39,221 nt of DNA from Welwitschia mirabilis (lineage: Eukaryota; Gnetophyta; Gnetopsida; Welwitschiales): assembly GCA_051453625.1 (NCBI GenBank), contig JBOZIK010000001.1, positions 245,123,130 to 245,162,350 on the forward strand. Reading direction: 5' to 3'. The translations under genes were made by a program, and so were the position numbers. Positions 1 to 11,735 of this stretch are shown piece after piece; positions within the stretch are counted from its first letter, which is position 1, and the number at the start of each line of letters is the position of its first letter. The notes under the pieces are model-generated. The model saw only the letters and a program-made list of their open reading frames with translations, ran no database searches and was not told where the DNA came from.

Positions 1-175
1 GACGGTTTCGGCGTATGCGTATAAGGATGATCTATGGGTCAGTTATGATAACCCGCGTTCGGTGTCCGTCAAAGTTGATTTTGCGAAAAAGAAATCGTTG
101 CGCGGTTACTTCTTCTGGTCGCTCAATCAGGATTATCGCTGGACTCTCTGCTCTACTGGTAATTATAAGAGTTGA
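1..175 (+). CDS. Class V (GH18) chitinase, 3' end of copy 1 (partial)
   Basis: The window opens inside a reading frame (first full codon at 2, stop TGA at 173-175) that encodes the last 57 residues of a GH18 chitinase. It matches the C-terminus of the complete gene at 20415-21587 almost codon for codon: by eye about 15 nucleotide differences in 174, most of them synonymous. Only four residues change: one Asp/Glu exchange and three of the last four residues. The visible part holds the final barrel strand with the conserved Trp of the FFWSLNQD segment, which in GH18 enzymes lines the substrate cleft. The catalytic DxDxE motif and the start lie outside the window, so I cannot tell whether this copy is intact, though the segment shows no stop or frameshift. 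Role inferred from the family: hydrolysis of chitin, probably secreted, in defence. It is a same-strand paralogue of the gene 21.4 kb downstream. Confidence 0.93.
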   Translation, partial: TVSAYAYKDDLWVSYDNPRSVSVKVDFAKKKSLRGYFFWSLNQDYRWTLCSTGNYKS

Positions 176-555
176 TTTTTTGGTTGCTTTTTGAGATCTT
201 ATTTGTGTTGGTTTTGGGCATTCGAGTTTTCTTATTCTCGTTCAAAATTCGTAATGAGTTTGTTGTCAATGGCTTCGCTTCGTCGCTGATTTCGTTTGTC
301 GCGCAGCATTTCGGTCGTGGGACAACTTGTAACTGCTTGCAGTGAGGTCGGCGTTTGCGACGACGAATAAATCTTTTACGTAAAATTTATCAGCATTGTG
401 CAGAACGTGAGGCCTGCGCTGATCAGGGCGATTATTCTCAGGTGCCTCCCTATGAGTCATGAGAACTGCATGTAGTTTTGAATGGCATTCACATCGTGAC
501 GTTATCCCGTTTACCAGATTTACTTTAATCCACCAGAAAAATCTGAAATTTTAGC
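176..555 (+). other. 3' UTR and flank of chitinase copy 1
   Basis: This non-coding stretch aligns with 21588-21918 behind copy 2, with small indels, from the stop codon to a shared block ending in agatttactttaat (515-528). It contains an AATAAA polyadenylation signal at 366-371, placed like the one at 21764-21769. The two flanks part company after about 555 and 21918, which marks the right edge of the visible duplicated unit. An open reading frame of 64 codons on the minus strand here is not supported as a gene. Confidence 0.75.
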
Positions 556-2299
556 CCTGTGGCCATAAAGATTAAATCTGTGGACGGTTATAATAAAGTG
601 GCACAAACTTTTTACGTACTTCTTCATAAGGTACAAAGTGCATGAGGAAATATTAAAGGAGGAATGTTAAAACTTATAGTAATATCAAACCTTTTGGAGT
701 AGAGCATACTTTCGATTTTTCTTACTGTTCATTTTTGTTACATTTAAAATATAAAGGTTTTGTAATACCTAGAAAGGTATTTTCTTTACTGTGCTTTGTA
801 GCTGACCCTTAGCTATCATGCTAAAGATACCACACAGTTAAAAACTTATAAGATCATTCATTACTAAATCATTATTATAGTGTCCTTATGCATTTTAATA
901 TATTTAGATAATTTCAACGTAGTTTAATTGGTAATTTCTTAATTAAGGATTTAATGTATTGCACTTGTCGTTTTTAGAGTTTTGTTTTAAACTATGATAA
1001 TAGACTATGTTTAGTATTTAGCCTTATATTACAAAATTATGAATATGCATTTAATTCTAGCCATATCCATCAATTGATTATCTACTGTGTTTAATATGTT
1101 TAAATGAATCTAGAATATTTTGGAAGAAAGAAACTAAGTTCTAATGGGTCTAGGATACCACTCTCATAATGAATTAAAGTTTTTCAATAGATATACAAAT
1201 TACATAGAATCTACAATCAGTAGCAAGTCTACTTAAGTTAGCTAAAAGATGGTTTTAGATGTTAATTATTGTCATGAACTCAAATGATAAAAGTAGTATT
1301 AAAAATGCATATGAAGTTTCATAACCAATTTTTTTTTTTTGAATTTCAACCCAAGGATAAATTAAAAATTTAGTTTCATGGAGGTTGGTGCACTATTAGA
1401 AATAGGAGTTTATATTTCTGAAATAGGAGATATATTAGATGTAAAACAATCCTACAACTAATTTCTTCCCTTGACTTATGAGCAACTACTTTCTATCTGA
1501 AGGTTTTCAGAAAGTACAAGGTTCTATCTCAACAAAACCTAAAACACTAAGGCTAAAAGAAATAGAAAGGTAGGACCATCTTAGTATGATAACAACTTAA
1601 TTACTAAATTCCTTTATAGTCAAGAGTGAAACAACAACAGATTAGAATATAAAAAATATTATCAATACATTTCAAAATGTAATTCCTTTTCTTCAAGATT
1701 TGCTTCCCTTTCCTTCATTAATTAGGGAATAAGAGAATTAATACTAAGGATCATGAAACAAAAGATCTAGTTTTAAAGAGGAACTTGCCCTATCATATGT
1801 ATCTGTTCATAATTGAACCCAATTGCAAATAGATCAAATATGAGAATTCTTTCCTTTAACTAGACTTAAATAATTTATTTCTAAATGTGATATAGCACAC
1901 CGGGAAGTAAATGACAAGGAAAAAAATTTTTTTTTTTAACCTGTTGTCCACCTATAGTGCCCTTATTTAACTAAGTGTCTAATGTCATTTGGAAGAAACT
2001 TATTTTACTCTATCAATGAAAAAAATGAAATTCCAAACTTTTCTTATCCACTTACAATAAAGAAAATAGTGTCTAGAGGATTCTTCTTTGTTTTTAAAAA
2101 GCAGCAACAATTTTTTATTTTTAAACCACATTTTTCAAAGATTATCTAGACAAGGTAACTTACCCAATCATGTTAGAAGAAAAAAGGAGTTGTAGATTTG
2201 GGATAATTCTAATTTTTTTAGTCTAATGGTTCACTATCTAGAGGATAAATTTAAAACATATTATAAGCCTCTAAATTTAAAATTAATATTACCTTCCCA
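556..2299. other. AT-rich intergenic DNA, no gene seen
   Basis: No open frame of note. Oligo-T runs at about 1329-1340 and 1927-1938 could be the poly(A) tail, seen on the opposite strand, of the antisense LINE relic that follows, but no target-site duplication was found and neither can be chosen. Confidence 0.5.
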
Positions 2300-3780
2300 T
2301 TTCTAATTTCATGAATATTCAAATACATGTAATTCTTTAATCAATGTTTTAATTTTTGTAAACCATTCCAAATTGTAGATAATTAGTGGACCTTCAAAGA
2401 AATTTCAAAAGGATTTAAATACTTATCCTTTAATTTTTAAACCCATTTTTCATTCTACATGTGTAACTTCTAAACTATTAAACCTAAGAGGGAAAGATTT
2501 AACTCAAAGTTTTTTCAGATTAAATCCTCTTTTGTTCTATGATTTACATGTAGAATTCCAACTTCTTTTAAAATACAAATACAAAATGTTAAATAAATTA
2601 ATAAGGATGGAAGACTAACTTTACATGAGTTGAGCTTGTCTTATTAATGAAAGAAATTGATCTTTTCATCTTACTAATGTTTTTACCATCTTATTAAAAA
2701 CATTACTTCATAATTCTTTCTCCACTTTTATTGTAAAAAAGAGGAATATCTAAATATTTTTCAAGTTATGACTTCCAAAATTTAGTGTTCCTCACAATTC
2801 TAAAATCTATCTCTAATTCATGTTAAAATTATAAGCCCCTTTTTTTTGAAGATTAATATTTAGATCCATAGATCTAGAAAAGATTATTAAAATATCTTGA
2901 ATACTTTTGAAATTATTTGTTTCTCTATACAAAATATAAATGCATCATCCACATATTTAGTATGAGTTAAATTAGGAATAGCTTCTATAATTTTAATGAT
3001 TGTCAAATATTGATCACATTAATCCTTATCAATCATTACTCTTAAGACTTTAGCAAGAAAATCAAGAAAAATAAAAAAAGCAAAAACAGAAAAAAAGGAA
3101 AAAGGAAAAGAAATATTGGCAAGATATCTCCTTTCCAAATGCCATTTTTTCCATTAAAATATCCAAGAAAATCACTATTTAAGATAATAAAAAAGTGTAC
3201 AGAGTTGTAGCAATAGTTTCACTTGCCATTCAAAAAAAACATAAACCTATTAATTAGCACTTTAAGAAAATAGAAATTAATTCTCACATGTGTTTTTTTC
3301 ATATCCAATTCGAATCTCATATTTTTCGTTTACTAATAAAGTGAAATATCTTATGAATCCAAATTATTTAATCTAAGATATATCTTTCCTTTACAAATCC
3401 TTCTTATAAATCTAAAGTCAAAACTAAAAGAATAACTTTTTTAATATAAAAAATTCTAACATTATTTCATTAATAACATTACATAAGCTTATTGTTTACA
3501 ATTTAAGAGCATTAATTTTCTTTAAGATTAAAGTTATTTAAGTATTAAAAAAACCTTTAAAACTTGTCTTAAATTTTACAACTCTATAAAAAGAAGTAAA
3601 AATATCATCCTTAACAAAATCCCAATAGTATTGAAATAAATTAATTATATAGAAAAATCATATAGACGTAGAGACATATTAGGCTTCATTTTGAATAAGT
3701 ATTCCTTGAAATTTTTCGTAGTAGATTATTTTGCAATCAACTATAATTAGGAATCCTCTAAATGCTTAGTTATAAGAAAA
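2300..3780 (-). pseudogene. Decayed LINE (non-LTR) reverse transcriptase, antisense
   Basis: Read on the minus strand, and switching frames, this stretch carries RT blocks in LINE order. Near 3780-3680 a segment resembles the 'GF..GR.I.D.I..a.E' block through to '.GmLiKlD'. NGIWKGDILP (3146-3117) stands for the 'G.rQGDPLSP' block, followed after a low-complexity stretch by DFLAKVLRVM (about 3057-3028). YVDDAFIF (2955-2932) is the catalytic [FY]ADD box with Ala changed to Val. About 20 codons on comes a degenerate 'FLdlsGLkiNf.Ks' segment (about 2880-2830). Many stops and frameshifts make it dead. The outer limits are uncertain: the sequence continues to lower coordinates without recognisable motifs, and no endonuclease domain was seen. 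A related relic lies at 18190-18830. Being a LINE rather than an LTR element is inferred from the block spacing and the DFLAKVL segment. Confidence 0.6.
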
Positions 3781-6115
3781 ATAACATTATTAATGTTACT
3801 TTTATTTCCTTAGGATAAACAAATTTCTAATAGTTCATAGTAATTTTTCCCATAATACTAGTATCATAAACATGTTAATTTTCTTTGCATTTAAGATTAG
3901 CATACATGTGTAAAAATTTAGAAGTTGTATAACTTTCCTTGATTTAGTAAATTAGACCATTCCCATTTTTATAAATAATAAAGACGCTAAAACATTATTT
4001 TTATTATGTAAATAATTTATTCATTTATATTTTTGAATTTATTCTTAAAGCTAATAAATTTAATAAATTAAGTCATTCCTTTTATTTTTCTAATGTGTTC
4101 ATTAACATTAATTAGCCTCTATTATAGTAGAATTACTTCAAGCCCATAGCTTTAGTCTTTCATCGTTCTTGAATATTGTTTTATTTTAAATTAACAATTT
4201 AAAACATTCATTCATGTAAAAGGTGGTTCCTATTTTAATTAGTTTGAGTTTGAAGAAGAATACACTAATAGTTTAAACCAATACTAGTAATAATTTTAGT
4301 CTATGTTTTTATTAAAGTGAAAAGTTAAGAACATTTATAAGGTATCTATTTAACATTTTAGAAATTAATTTCAAACTAGATTTTATCTTGCTTGAATTAT
4401 AGGTATAATTTTTATTTGAATTTCCATCAAATAAAAACCATCTATGCCTCTTATAAATATTTTGGTTTTCTTACAAAATAAAAAATTTTCCCCTCTTTTT
4501 TTCATATTCTAATTAAAAAATCTTTAGATATTCTTATATAAGAATATTAAAAAAGATCTTTCATTTTCTCCATAGATGATGATAATAAACAATAACTAAA
4601 ATTAATGAAACATTTCTCATAAGAAATATGTAATAAATACTAAGATTAAAAGATCTTTCATTTTCTTCATAACTGATGGATAATAAATACTATCTAAAAT
4701 TAATGAAACATTTTTGATAAGAAATATGTACTAAGATTGAAAAATCTTTCATTTTCTCTATAGATGATGAATAATAAACAATAATTAAAATTAATGAAAT
4801 ATTTCTAATAATAAATATGTAATAAATACTAAAATGATTATTCTAAATCTCAGTTGCATTCAGAAAGAAAGTCATAATAACAAAACTAAACCTAATTTTC
4901 TAAGTGATTATGAAAAAGTAAAACAATATTTAAAAAATCCCTTACAAAGAATTATATAATTAGTTGAACATTTGGTTTCCAAGTAGAAACAAAAGTATAA
5001 TATTCTTTTTAAGATCATATTTTAAGGGTATTAATTCTTAAGAATTTATTACAACCTTTGAAGTTATAGCTAAATATATTCATTGTGGCATGAAGAGATA
5101 ATTACATTCATGTTTTATTTTTTCTATTTTTCATTTTTTCCAATAATGGAACCATAATCTTTTCTTGTATCTCATTTTTTAATTATTTTTTTGCATGATA
5201 GTTCTTTGGAAAGAGATTGATAGTCTTTTTTGGTTTCATTTTCTTCACTAAAAATCCTACATTTAATTGTTGATAATGCTTAATATAAGAGGCTAAGAAA
5301 ATAAAATAAGTTAATATGAAAATTTTATCATGATCCATTATCTCTAAAGCAACTGAATCATTTTCATCCTTTCTAATTTTTAATTTACATCTATTATTTA
5401 TTTAAAAACTATTTTCAATTATTTTCTTTTATTTGAAGATCTAAAGATTAAATCTTCATTATCCTTAGTAAATAATTTATCCTTTCTTTTCCCTTGCACA
5501 TATGCCTATATAAATGGTTTAAACTTTTAAAGAAGTGTTTTTTTCCCTTTAAAACTTATCTTAGGAAAATGAAAAATTGCTTTTAAATATAACATTTAAG
5601 GTTTTTAGTTATTATAGTAATAATGTCTTCTTGCATTTTCTAATTAAATTTTCTTATTTATGTTTTTTTAACTGTTTAATTGTAAATCTATTCCTTTATG
5701 ATGCCATCTTTCTTCTAGCCTTCTAAAGATTTATCCTTAACCTTAGGTACATAACATTATTACAATGTAGGGCTTCAAGAAAAGATGCTTTCTAGGATAA
5801 CAAGGAAATTAATCATGTTAGTAAGTTAATATAATTAATTGGGTAATTATTAAATTGATCAATGAAACATGCAATGACTTATTTTGTTTCATGTCTAAAA
5901 CACACAACCCTTCCTTATGGTGAAACACTATATAAAAATGAAGGTCATTTATTCCAAATGAATTCATTTAATTAGTTGAATATATTCATTCAATTTGTTA
6001 AATAAAATATGATGAAATACTTGAAGTTACATAGGATTAAGTCTAATACTTAGGTGATTCACTATTTGTCTATCACTTACCTTCCTAAGATACTACTACC
6101 TAAAATACCATTTAT
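3781..6115. other. AT-rich intergenic DNA with one tandem repeat
   Basis: Very AT-rich, with no open frame that resembles a gene. It may hold the 5' half of the antisense LINE, but no endonuclease motif is visible. Apart from the tandem repeat listed separately (4549-4832), I see nothing. It ends where copia coding similarity begins abruptly near 6116. Confidence 0.5.
4549..4832. repeat. Tandem repeat, three copies of about 91-97 bp
   Basis: Three consecutive copies start near 4549, 4646 and 4737. Each begins with a variant of agatctttcattttct, then a gatga/taataaa block, then aaaattaatgaaa and a ..aaatatgtaataaatact end. The spacings are 97 and about 91 bp; the shorter interval comes from loss of a few bases near the end of copy 2. 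Divergence between copies is moderate, so the array is old. Confidence 0.8.
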
Positions 6116-6121
6116 AATAAT

Positions 6122-6377
6122 GCTCAAATGTGTGATAAAGGGAATATAGTTATTTTTGATAAAAATAAGTGTGTGGTAAAGAGTGTTTCTAGCAATAAGN
6201 NNNNNNNNNNNNNNNNNNNNNNNNNNNNNNNNNNNNNNNNNNNNNNNNNNNNNNNNNNNNNNNNNNNNNNNNNNNNNNNNNNNNNNNNNNNNNNNNNNNC
6301 TCAAATGTGTGATAAAGGGAATATAGTTATTTTTGATAAAAATAAGTGTGTGGTAAAGAGTGTTTCTAGCAATAAGG
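6122..6377. other. Assembly gap (100 N) with identical 77-bp flanks
   Basis: The N run at 6200-6299 is exactly 100 long, a conventional placeholder. The roughly 77 bases before it (from ctcaaatgtgtgataaaggg) recur without change directly after it (6300-6376). This is most simply two overlapping contig ends that were not merged, so the 'tandem repeat' is probably not in the genome. Confidence 0.8.
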
Positions 6378-6900
6378 AACTTTTAGTTGCCAATCATCTA
6401 GGAAAATTATATTCTATAGGAGGCAAATCTAATGATGAAGAGTTGGTTAGAGGTTTACCAAACTTAGCTTTTCCAATTCTGTCTTGTGTGAACATTATCA
6501 AATATGCAAAATCATGAAATCTTCTTTTAAACCTAAGCCTAAGATATCTTCAAAAGAGCCTTTAGATATGTTGCACTTAGATTTAGTAGGGCCTATAAAA
6601 GTTCAAAGTCTAAGTGGCAAGAGATATTTTGTAGTGGTGATTGATGATTTTACTCATTATACATGGGTTGAATTTTTGCATTTCAAATCTAATGCTTTTG
6701 AGAATTTTTGTTGTCTTTGTAGAAAAATTCAAAATGAAAAGGGCCTCACTATTAAGAAAATTAGGTATGATCATGGAGGTGAAAATGAAAATTTTGTCAA
6801 TTTTTATGATAACTATGGAATATTTCATTAGTTTTCAACTCCTAGAACACCTCAGCAAAATGGGATGGTAGAAAGGAAGAATAGGGTCTTAACAGAAATG

Positions 6901-7880
6901 GAGGATCTGGACTTTTTTTTTGGTTTTTAGACCCTTTAATCATTTCCAATAATCGTGGAGCCCATGATGCCTAAGTGAACTGATATCGCATGCACATCTT
7001 CCTTAATAGAAATTCATACTGTGAACCTTTCTTCAGTTGGCTCTTTTCCAAGTGTACCTGTGTTCTCTTATTTCTTCTGACCTATGCAATGTGGATCTGC
7101 ATTACTAAGAGAAACATGTCTATCTCGGCAAGTTAGTTAGCCACACCATGCCATGCCACGCAGTCAATCAGTCAGTCTGTCTCTATGTGATTGTGATTAT
7201 TATTATTGGTTGTTGCCTCTAATGCTTGAAAATAATATTGTAAAGCCTTTGCATGTTCCCCATTACTTGTATGCACAAGAACTATATTCTAAAGTATATA
7301 ACTTCGATTATAAGGATCGATTTCCAATCGCATCGCCTCGTAATAATTTTGCAACATTCCGCATATTCTCCTTCTAATTGTGCTGACATTCGTTATGCTA
7401 TGTGGGGATAACTGTAGCTATTAACGCATACTTAGGATTAAAGAGCCAACTCCCTACCCTTGCCCTGCCTGTAGCTTATGTGGCCCAAACCAAGCTCTGA
7501 CAGTACTACATAGAACCACCAGCATACTAGTTACTCCCTGTCTGCCTGCATTACCTGCTTACCCACATACAACAGCAGGGTTCACCGGTATTAGAAAAAA
7601 CCCTTCATATACTCATGTAGCCCATCCCTTCCATGGTTTCTATGTCTACTTCACCTAGCAGCACAACGCTTACTTATATTGCTCTCCCACAACCTCGTTT
7701 TCCACGATTCTCTTCGAAATGAATGGTTTAGGCTGCTCCCATTTCACTTGTCACTACTACAGGAATCATTTTTGCTTTCTCTTCCTCTAGTTACTAAGAC
7801 GTTTCAGTTTCCTAGGTTGTGGAATTTGAAGATGGTGCAATAGGTATTGCTCTAAACCTAGAAGCCTAGAATGTGGGAGT
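6901..7880. mobile_element. Unidentified 1-kb insertion in copia A integrase
   Basis: The copia frame stops matching after the NRVLTEM codons (ending near 6900) and resumes at MLGK (7884). Related elements have only a few codons between these points, so about 980 bp were inserted. Both junctions carry ggag (6900-6903 and 7876-7879), a possible short target-site duplication. The insert is clearly richer in G+C than its surroundings (by eye roughly 40-45%). It has no LTR ends, terminal inverted repeats or poly(A) that I can see. The 74-codon frame at 7153-7377 resembles nothing I know. A fragment of organelle DNA is possible on composition alone; I did not recognise an organelle gene. Confidence 0.55.
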
Positions 7881-9321
7881 TGAATGCTAGGAAAACATAA
7901 TCTTCTAAGGTGGTTTTGGGCTGAGGCTGTAAATACTGCTTGCTACATATTTAATAGGATCTTTCTAAGAGCTGGTACTCAAAGCACCTCTTATGAACTA
8001 TGGAATGGTAATAAGCCAATGGTAAAGTATTTCAGGGTCTTTGGTAGTAAATGTATCATTTTGAATGATAATAATCCGGGTAAATTTACCCTAAAGGTAT
8101 GCATGATATTTTTATTAGATACTCTTCAAAAAGTAAAGCCTATAGAGTTTTTAATTATGACATAAGTAAGGTTGAAGAATCTATCCATGTCAAAATTTTA
8201 AAGTTTGATAATAACAGCAAGATGAACAGAGATGATGAGGATGAATCCATATTCACTTCTGATAATGGTGTTCAAGGTAATCAACAAAATGTTACAAGTA
8301 AAGCTGAAGAGATTTATGATACTTTTGAACCTACTTCCTCATGAAAATATTCTTCTCTTCCCCTCGGAATAAAAGAGATCATCCAATTGATCAAATCATT
8401 AGGAATCTAGATTCAGGAATAAGCACGAGATAAGGTATAAATAACATTTGTGCTCATTTTTGTTTTATATTTCATATTGAACCTAGAAATATAGTTGAAG
8501 TAGAGCAACATGAGGAATGGTTGGAAGTCATGTAAAAGGAGCTCCTTCAGTTCAAAAGCCATGGAGTATGAGACTTAATGCTAAGACCATAAGGTAAACA
8601 CATTATTGGTATAAAATGTATTTATAAAAATAAATTAGATTAATTAGGCACAACAGTTCAGAACATATCTAGATTGGTAGCACAAGGATATAGTCAAGAA
8701 GAAGGTGTAGATTACGGAGATATCTATGCTCCAGTAGTTAGCTTAAATCTATCAAATTATTGTTAGCTTATGCTTATGCTATGAACATTAAACATTTTTA
8801 AATGGATGTAAAGAGAAATTTTTTGAATGGTTATATTAAAGGAGAAGTTTATGTTAAGCAACCACTAGGGTTCATCGATTCCAATAATCCAAAACATGTA
8901 TTTTTCAAAAAGGCTTTATATGGTCTTAAGCAAGCTTCGAGAGCCTAGTATGAAAGGTTATCAATTTTTTTAATTACAAAATGACTTTAAAAGCAATAAT
9001 GTTGATCCCACTTTATTTATTAAAAGAACTAATAAAGACATTCTTATCCTGCAAATATATGTTGATGACATAGTTTTTAGGGGTATAAATGAAAAACTAA
9101 CACTTGAATTTTCTAAGATTATGCAAAGGGAATTTTAAATGAGCATGATTAGAGAGCTCAAATTTTTTTTAGGCTTGTACATTAAACAACTCAATAATGG
9201 TATTTTTCTTTGTTAATCGAAGTATATCAAGGAGCTTCTAAAGAAGTACAAATTTGATCAAGCAAAAGAGATTTACACTTCCATGTTCACATCCACAAAA
9301 ATCAGTAAGGATGAATCAAGT

Positions 9322-10412
9322 TGTTGCGGCGTGTATTTATGCAATGTTTACATCCTGAGTAGAATCCTATTAATTACAAATAATAATGCACAAACATAAC
9401 ACACTAATATAGATGGGAGTTGACCCGAATGTTGTAATCCATCAAAAGACAAAGTAGGAAATAAGAGAGTTACTTTCCAAAGAGAAATACTTNNNNNNNN
9501 NNNNNNNNNNNNNNNNNNNNNNNNNNNNNNAAAATAAAAAAACACTTATGCAATGCTAATCTAGGAAAAGGAAACAACAATGCACTTAACCTAAACTAAC
9601 CAAGCTCAACCTTGACAAAGGTTTCCCTCATAACCTATATCACTAGAGAAACTGTCACTGTATCAGAAGTAACATAAGCTATGAGGGTGAGAAACGATCA
9701 TACATTGAAAGCATAAAAGGAAATCTTTTTATATTAAGAATCAAACAACATCTGTGTTACAAAGTAGCCACTCCTCAATGGAGGAAACGCTATCCAACAA
9801 TAAGGAAATGTCTCTCTAGAACTATAGGATGGGTCTCCAGCCCTTTGATCTCCTATCATGAGAATTTGGGTGCAAATGAAGATAAACAGGAGTCGAGGAT
9901 GAGATGTCTATTTATTTACTTAACACACAATAACAAAGACAGAAAGGTGCAGGTAAACCATAATGGCTGCATAAGGGAAAAATGGAAATACAAGTGGCAG
10001 AAGTTTGGTGAATGTTCAGTACAGATATTACAACTGTGTCATCTAGCTGGTCGTCCAGACGATAGAGGAGATGATGCCACCTCATAATCAAATCACATCA
10101 GCTACCAGATAGACTTCAGTCAGCATCCAGTTGGCATAGTTATCCGTACCATCGTCTGGACAATTAGGTGGACGATGGTCTTTGATAAATCTTCAATTAT
10201 TGCATTAGCCTCAATGTTTACAAGAAGTTATCTTCAGAAATGTAAAGTATTCATATTTGTTTAGAATGCTGTAAATTCTCATGGAGATTGCATATTTCCA
10301 TTCTTTTCATCCTAGCTCTCCATTATCATGGAAATTAAGCATTTATCTATCTATTTACTTGTAAAAAAACTCAAAATACCCTCTCAAATATGTGTAAGTT
10401 AGTAGTGCAACA
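9322..10412. mobile_element. Solo LTR (or LTR-type insertion) inside copia A RT/RNase H
   Basis: The insert begins TGTTGC and ends GCAACA, the standard 5'-TG..CA-3' LTR ends with a short inverted repeat. It is flanked by caagt (9317-9321) and taggt (10413-10417). These match at three of five positions and differ only by transitions, as an old 5-bp target-site duplication would. Removing the insert and one flank joins DESS to KPINQFIY in the copia frame, directly before GMIGSLLYL, which supports these borders. Length is 1091 bp including a 38-N gap (9493-9530). No coding domain is seen inside. It contains an 11-bp inverted pair, gtccagacgat at 10053-10063 and its complement at 10151-10161, with a further ggacgatgg at 10170-10178. 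The family was not identified. Confidence 0.72.
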
Positions 10413-10798
10413 TAGGTAAACCTATAAATCAATTCATATATTAAGGTATGATTGGCAGTTTGTTATATTTAACATTTAATAGACCTAATATTGCATTTAG
10501 TGTTGGCAAATGTGCTTGATATTAATCCAATCCTAAGGAATCTCATCTCTCTTCAGTTAAAAGAATTTTTTGATATCTAAAACATACAAGCAATTTTGGT
10601 ATTTGGTTTCCTAAAGATACATCACTTGATCTAGTTGAGTATAGCGATGCAGATTGGGCCAGATGCATAGATGACAGGAAACGTACAAGTGGAGCATGTT
10701 ACTTTCTTAGAAATCATCTTGTTTCTTTGAGTTCTAAGAAACAAAGCTCGTTATCCCTCTCCATGACTAAAGCTGAGTACATATCTGTTGGATCCTAC

Positions 10799-11482
10799 TG
10801 CACTCAATTATTATGGATGATGCACATCTTACGCACCTACGGAGTTGAGATGACAANNNNNNNNNNNNNNNNNNNNNNNNNNNNNNNNNNNNNNNNNNNN
10901 NNNNNNNNNNNNNNNNNNNNNNNNNNNNNNNNNNNNNNNNNNNNNNNNNNNNNNNNNNNNNNNNNNNNNNNNNNNNNNNNNNNNNNNNNNNNNNNNNNNN
11001 NNNNNNNNNNNNNNNNNNNNNNNNNNNNNNNNNNNNNNNNNNNNNNNNNNNNNNNNNNNNNNNNNNNNNNNNNNNNNNNNNNNNNNNNNNNNNNNNNNNN
11101 NNNNNNNNNNNNNNNNNNNNNNNNNNNNNNNNNNNNNNNNNNNNNNNNNNNNNNNNNNNNNNNNNNNNNNNNNNNNNNNNNNNNNNNNNNNNNNNNNNNN
11201 NNNNNNNNNNNNNNNNNNNNNNNNNNNNNNNNNNNNNNNNNNNNNNNNNNNNNNNNNNNNNNNNNNNNNNNNNNNNNNNNNNNNNNNNNNNNNNNNNNNN
11301 NNNNNNNNNNNNNNNNNNNNNNNNNNNNNNNNNNNNNNNNNNNNNNNNNNNNNNNNNNNNNNNNNNNNNNNNNNNNNNNNNNNNNNNNNNNNNNNNNNNN
11401 NNNNNNNNNNNNNNNNNNNNNNNNNCTGCACTCAATTATTATGGATGATGCACATCTTATGCAACTATGGAGTTGAGATGAC
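10799..11482. other. Assembly gap (569 N) with near-duplicate flanks
   Basis: N run 10857-11425 inside the RNase H region. About 58 bases before it (from tgcactcaattattatgg) recur after it with about three differences. The copia protein reads straight through if one copy is used and the gap ignored, so the gap and duplication are probably artefacts of joining contigs from different haplotypes or element copies. Confidence 0.7.
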
Positions 11483-11735
11483 AAGTAGACAACCCTTATG
11501 TAATAATACCAAAACCATTAACATTGCTAAGAATCCTGTGCAGCACTCAAGAACTAAGCATATTGACATTAGATATCACTTTATCAGAGAACATGTTCAA
11601 AGAGGCACAATCAAGCTTGATCATGTATCTACAAACAAATAGCTTGCCGACCTATTTACCAAGCCTCTTTTAGAAGTGAGATTTAAGATTTTAAGGATTG
11701 AGTTGGACATAGGAACATGCCTAACCAAGGTATGA

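Larger units (their letters stand above)
6116..11735 (+). pseudogene. Copia A pol relic (integrase, RT, RNase H)
   Basis: The pre-integrase segment is at about 6300-6480. In the integrase core the first Asp is at 6580-6582 (LHLDLVGP), the second at 6769-6771 (DHGGE) and the Glu at 6871-6873 (NGMVERKNR). The interval between the second Asp and Glu is two residues short and carries a stop. The integrase C-terminal part with FWAEAVNTACYIFNR resumes at 7884 after an insertion, and a frameshift follows near 8098. RT similarity runs from about 8490 to 9320, with the YVDDI box at 9058-9072. After the solo-LTR insert, RNase H follows with YSDADWA at 10640-10660 and the pol end DLFTKPL, closing at TGA 11733-11735. 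At least a dozen stops or frameshifts interrupt it. A 95-bp deletion relative to copy B lies at 6438-6445. In life this polyprotein would process, copy and integrate the element; here it is only a fossil. Confidence 0.88.

Noticed and set aside
266-460. 64-codon minus-strand frame behind copy 1
   Set aside because: Falls in the conserved 3' flank; the corresponding minus-strand frame behind copy 2 encodes a different sequence.
6077-6517. Open frames and a direct repeat across the 100-N gap
   Set aside because: Frames run through N bases, and the repeat is most simply an unmerged contig overlap.
10727-11484. Several 200-250 codon frames around 10857-11425
   Set aside because: Composed mostly of N; only the RNase H ends are real, on the plus strand.
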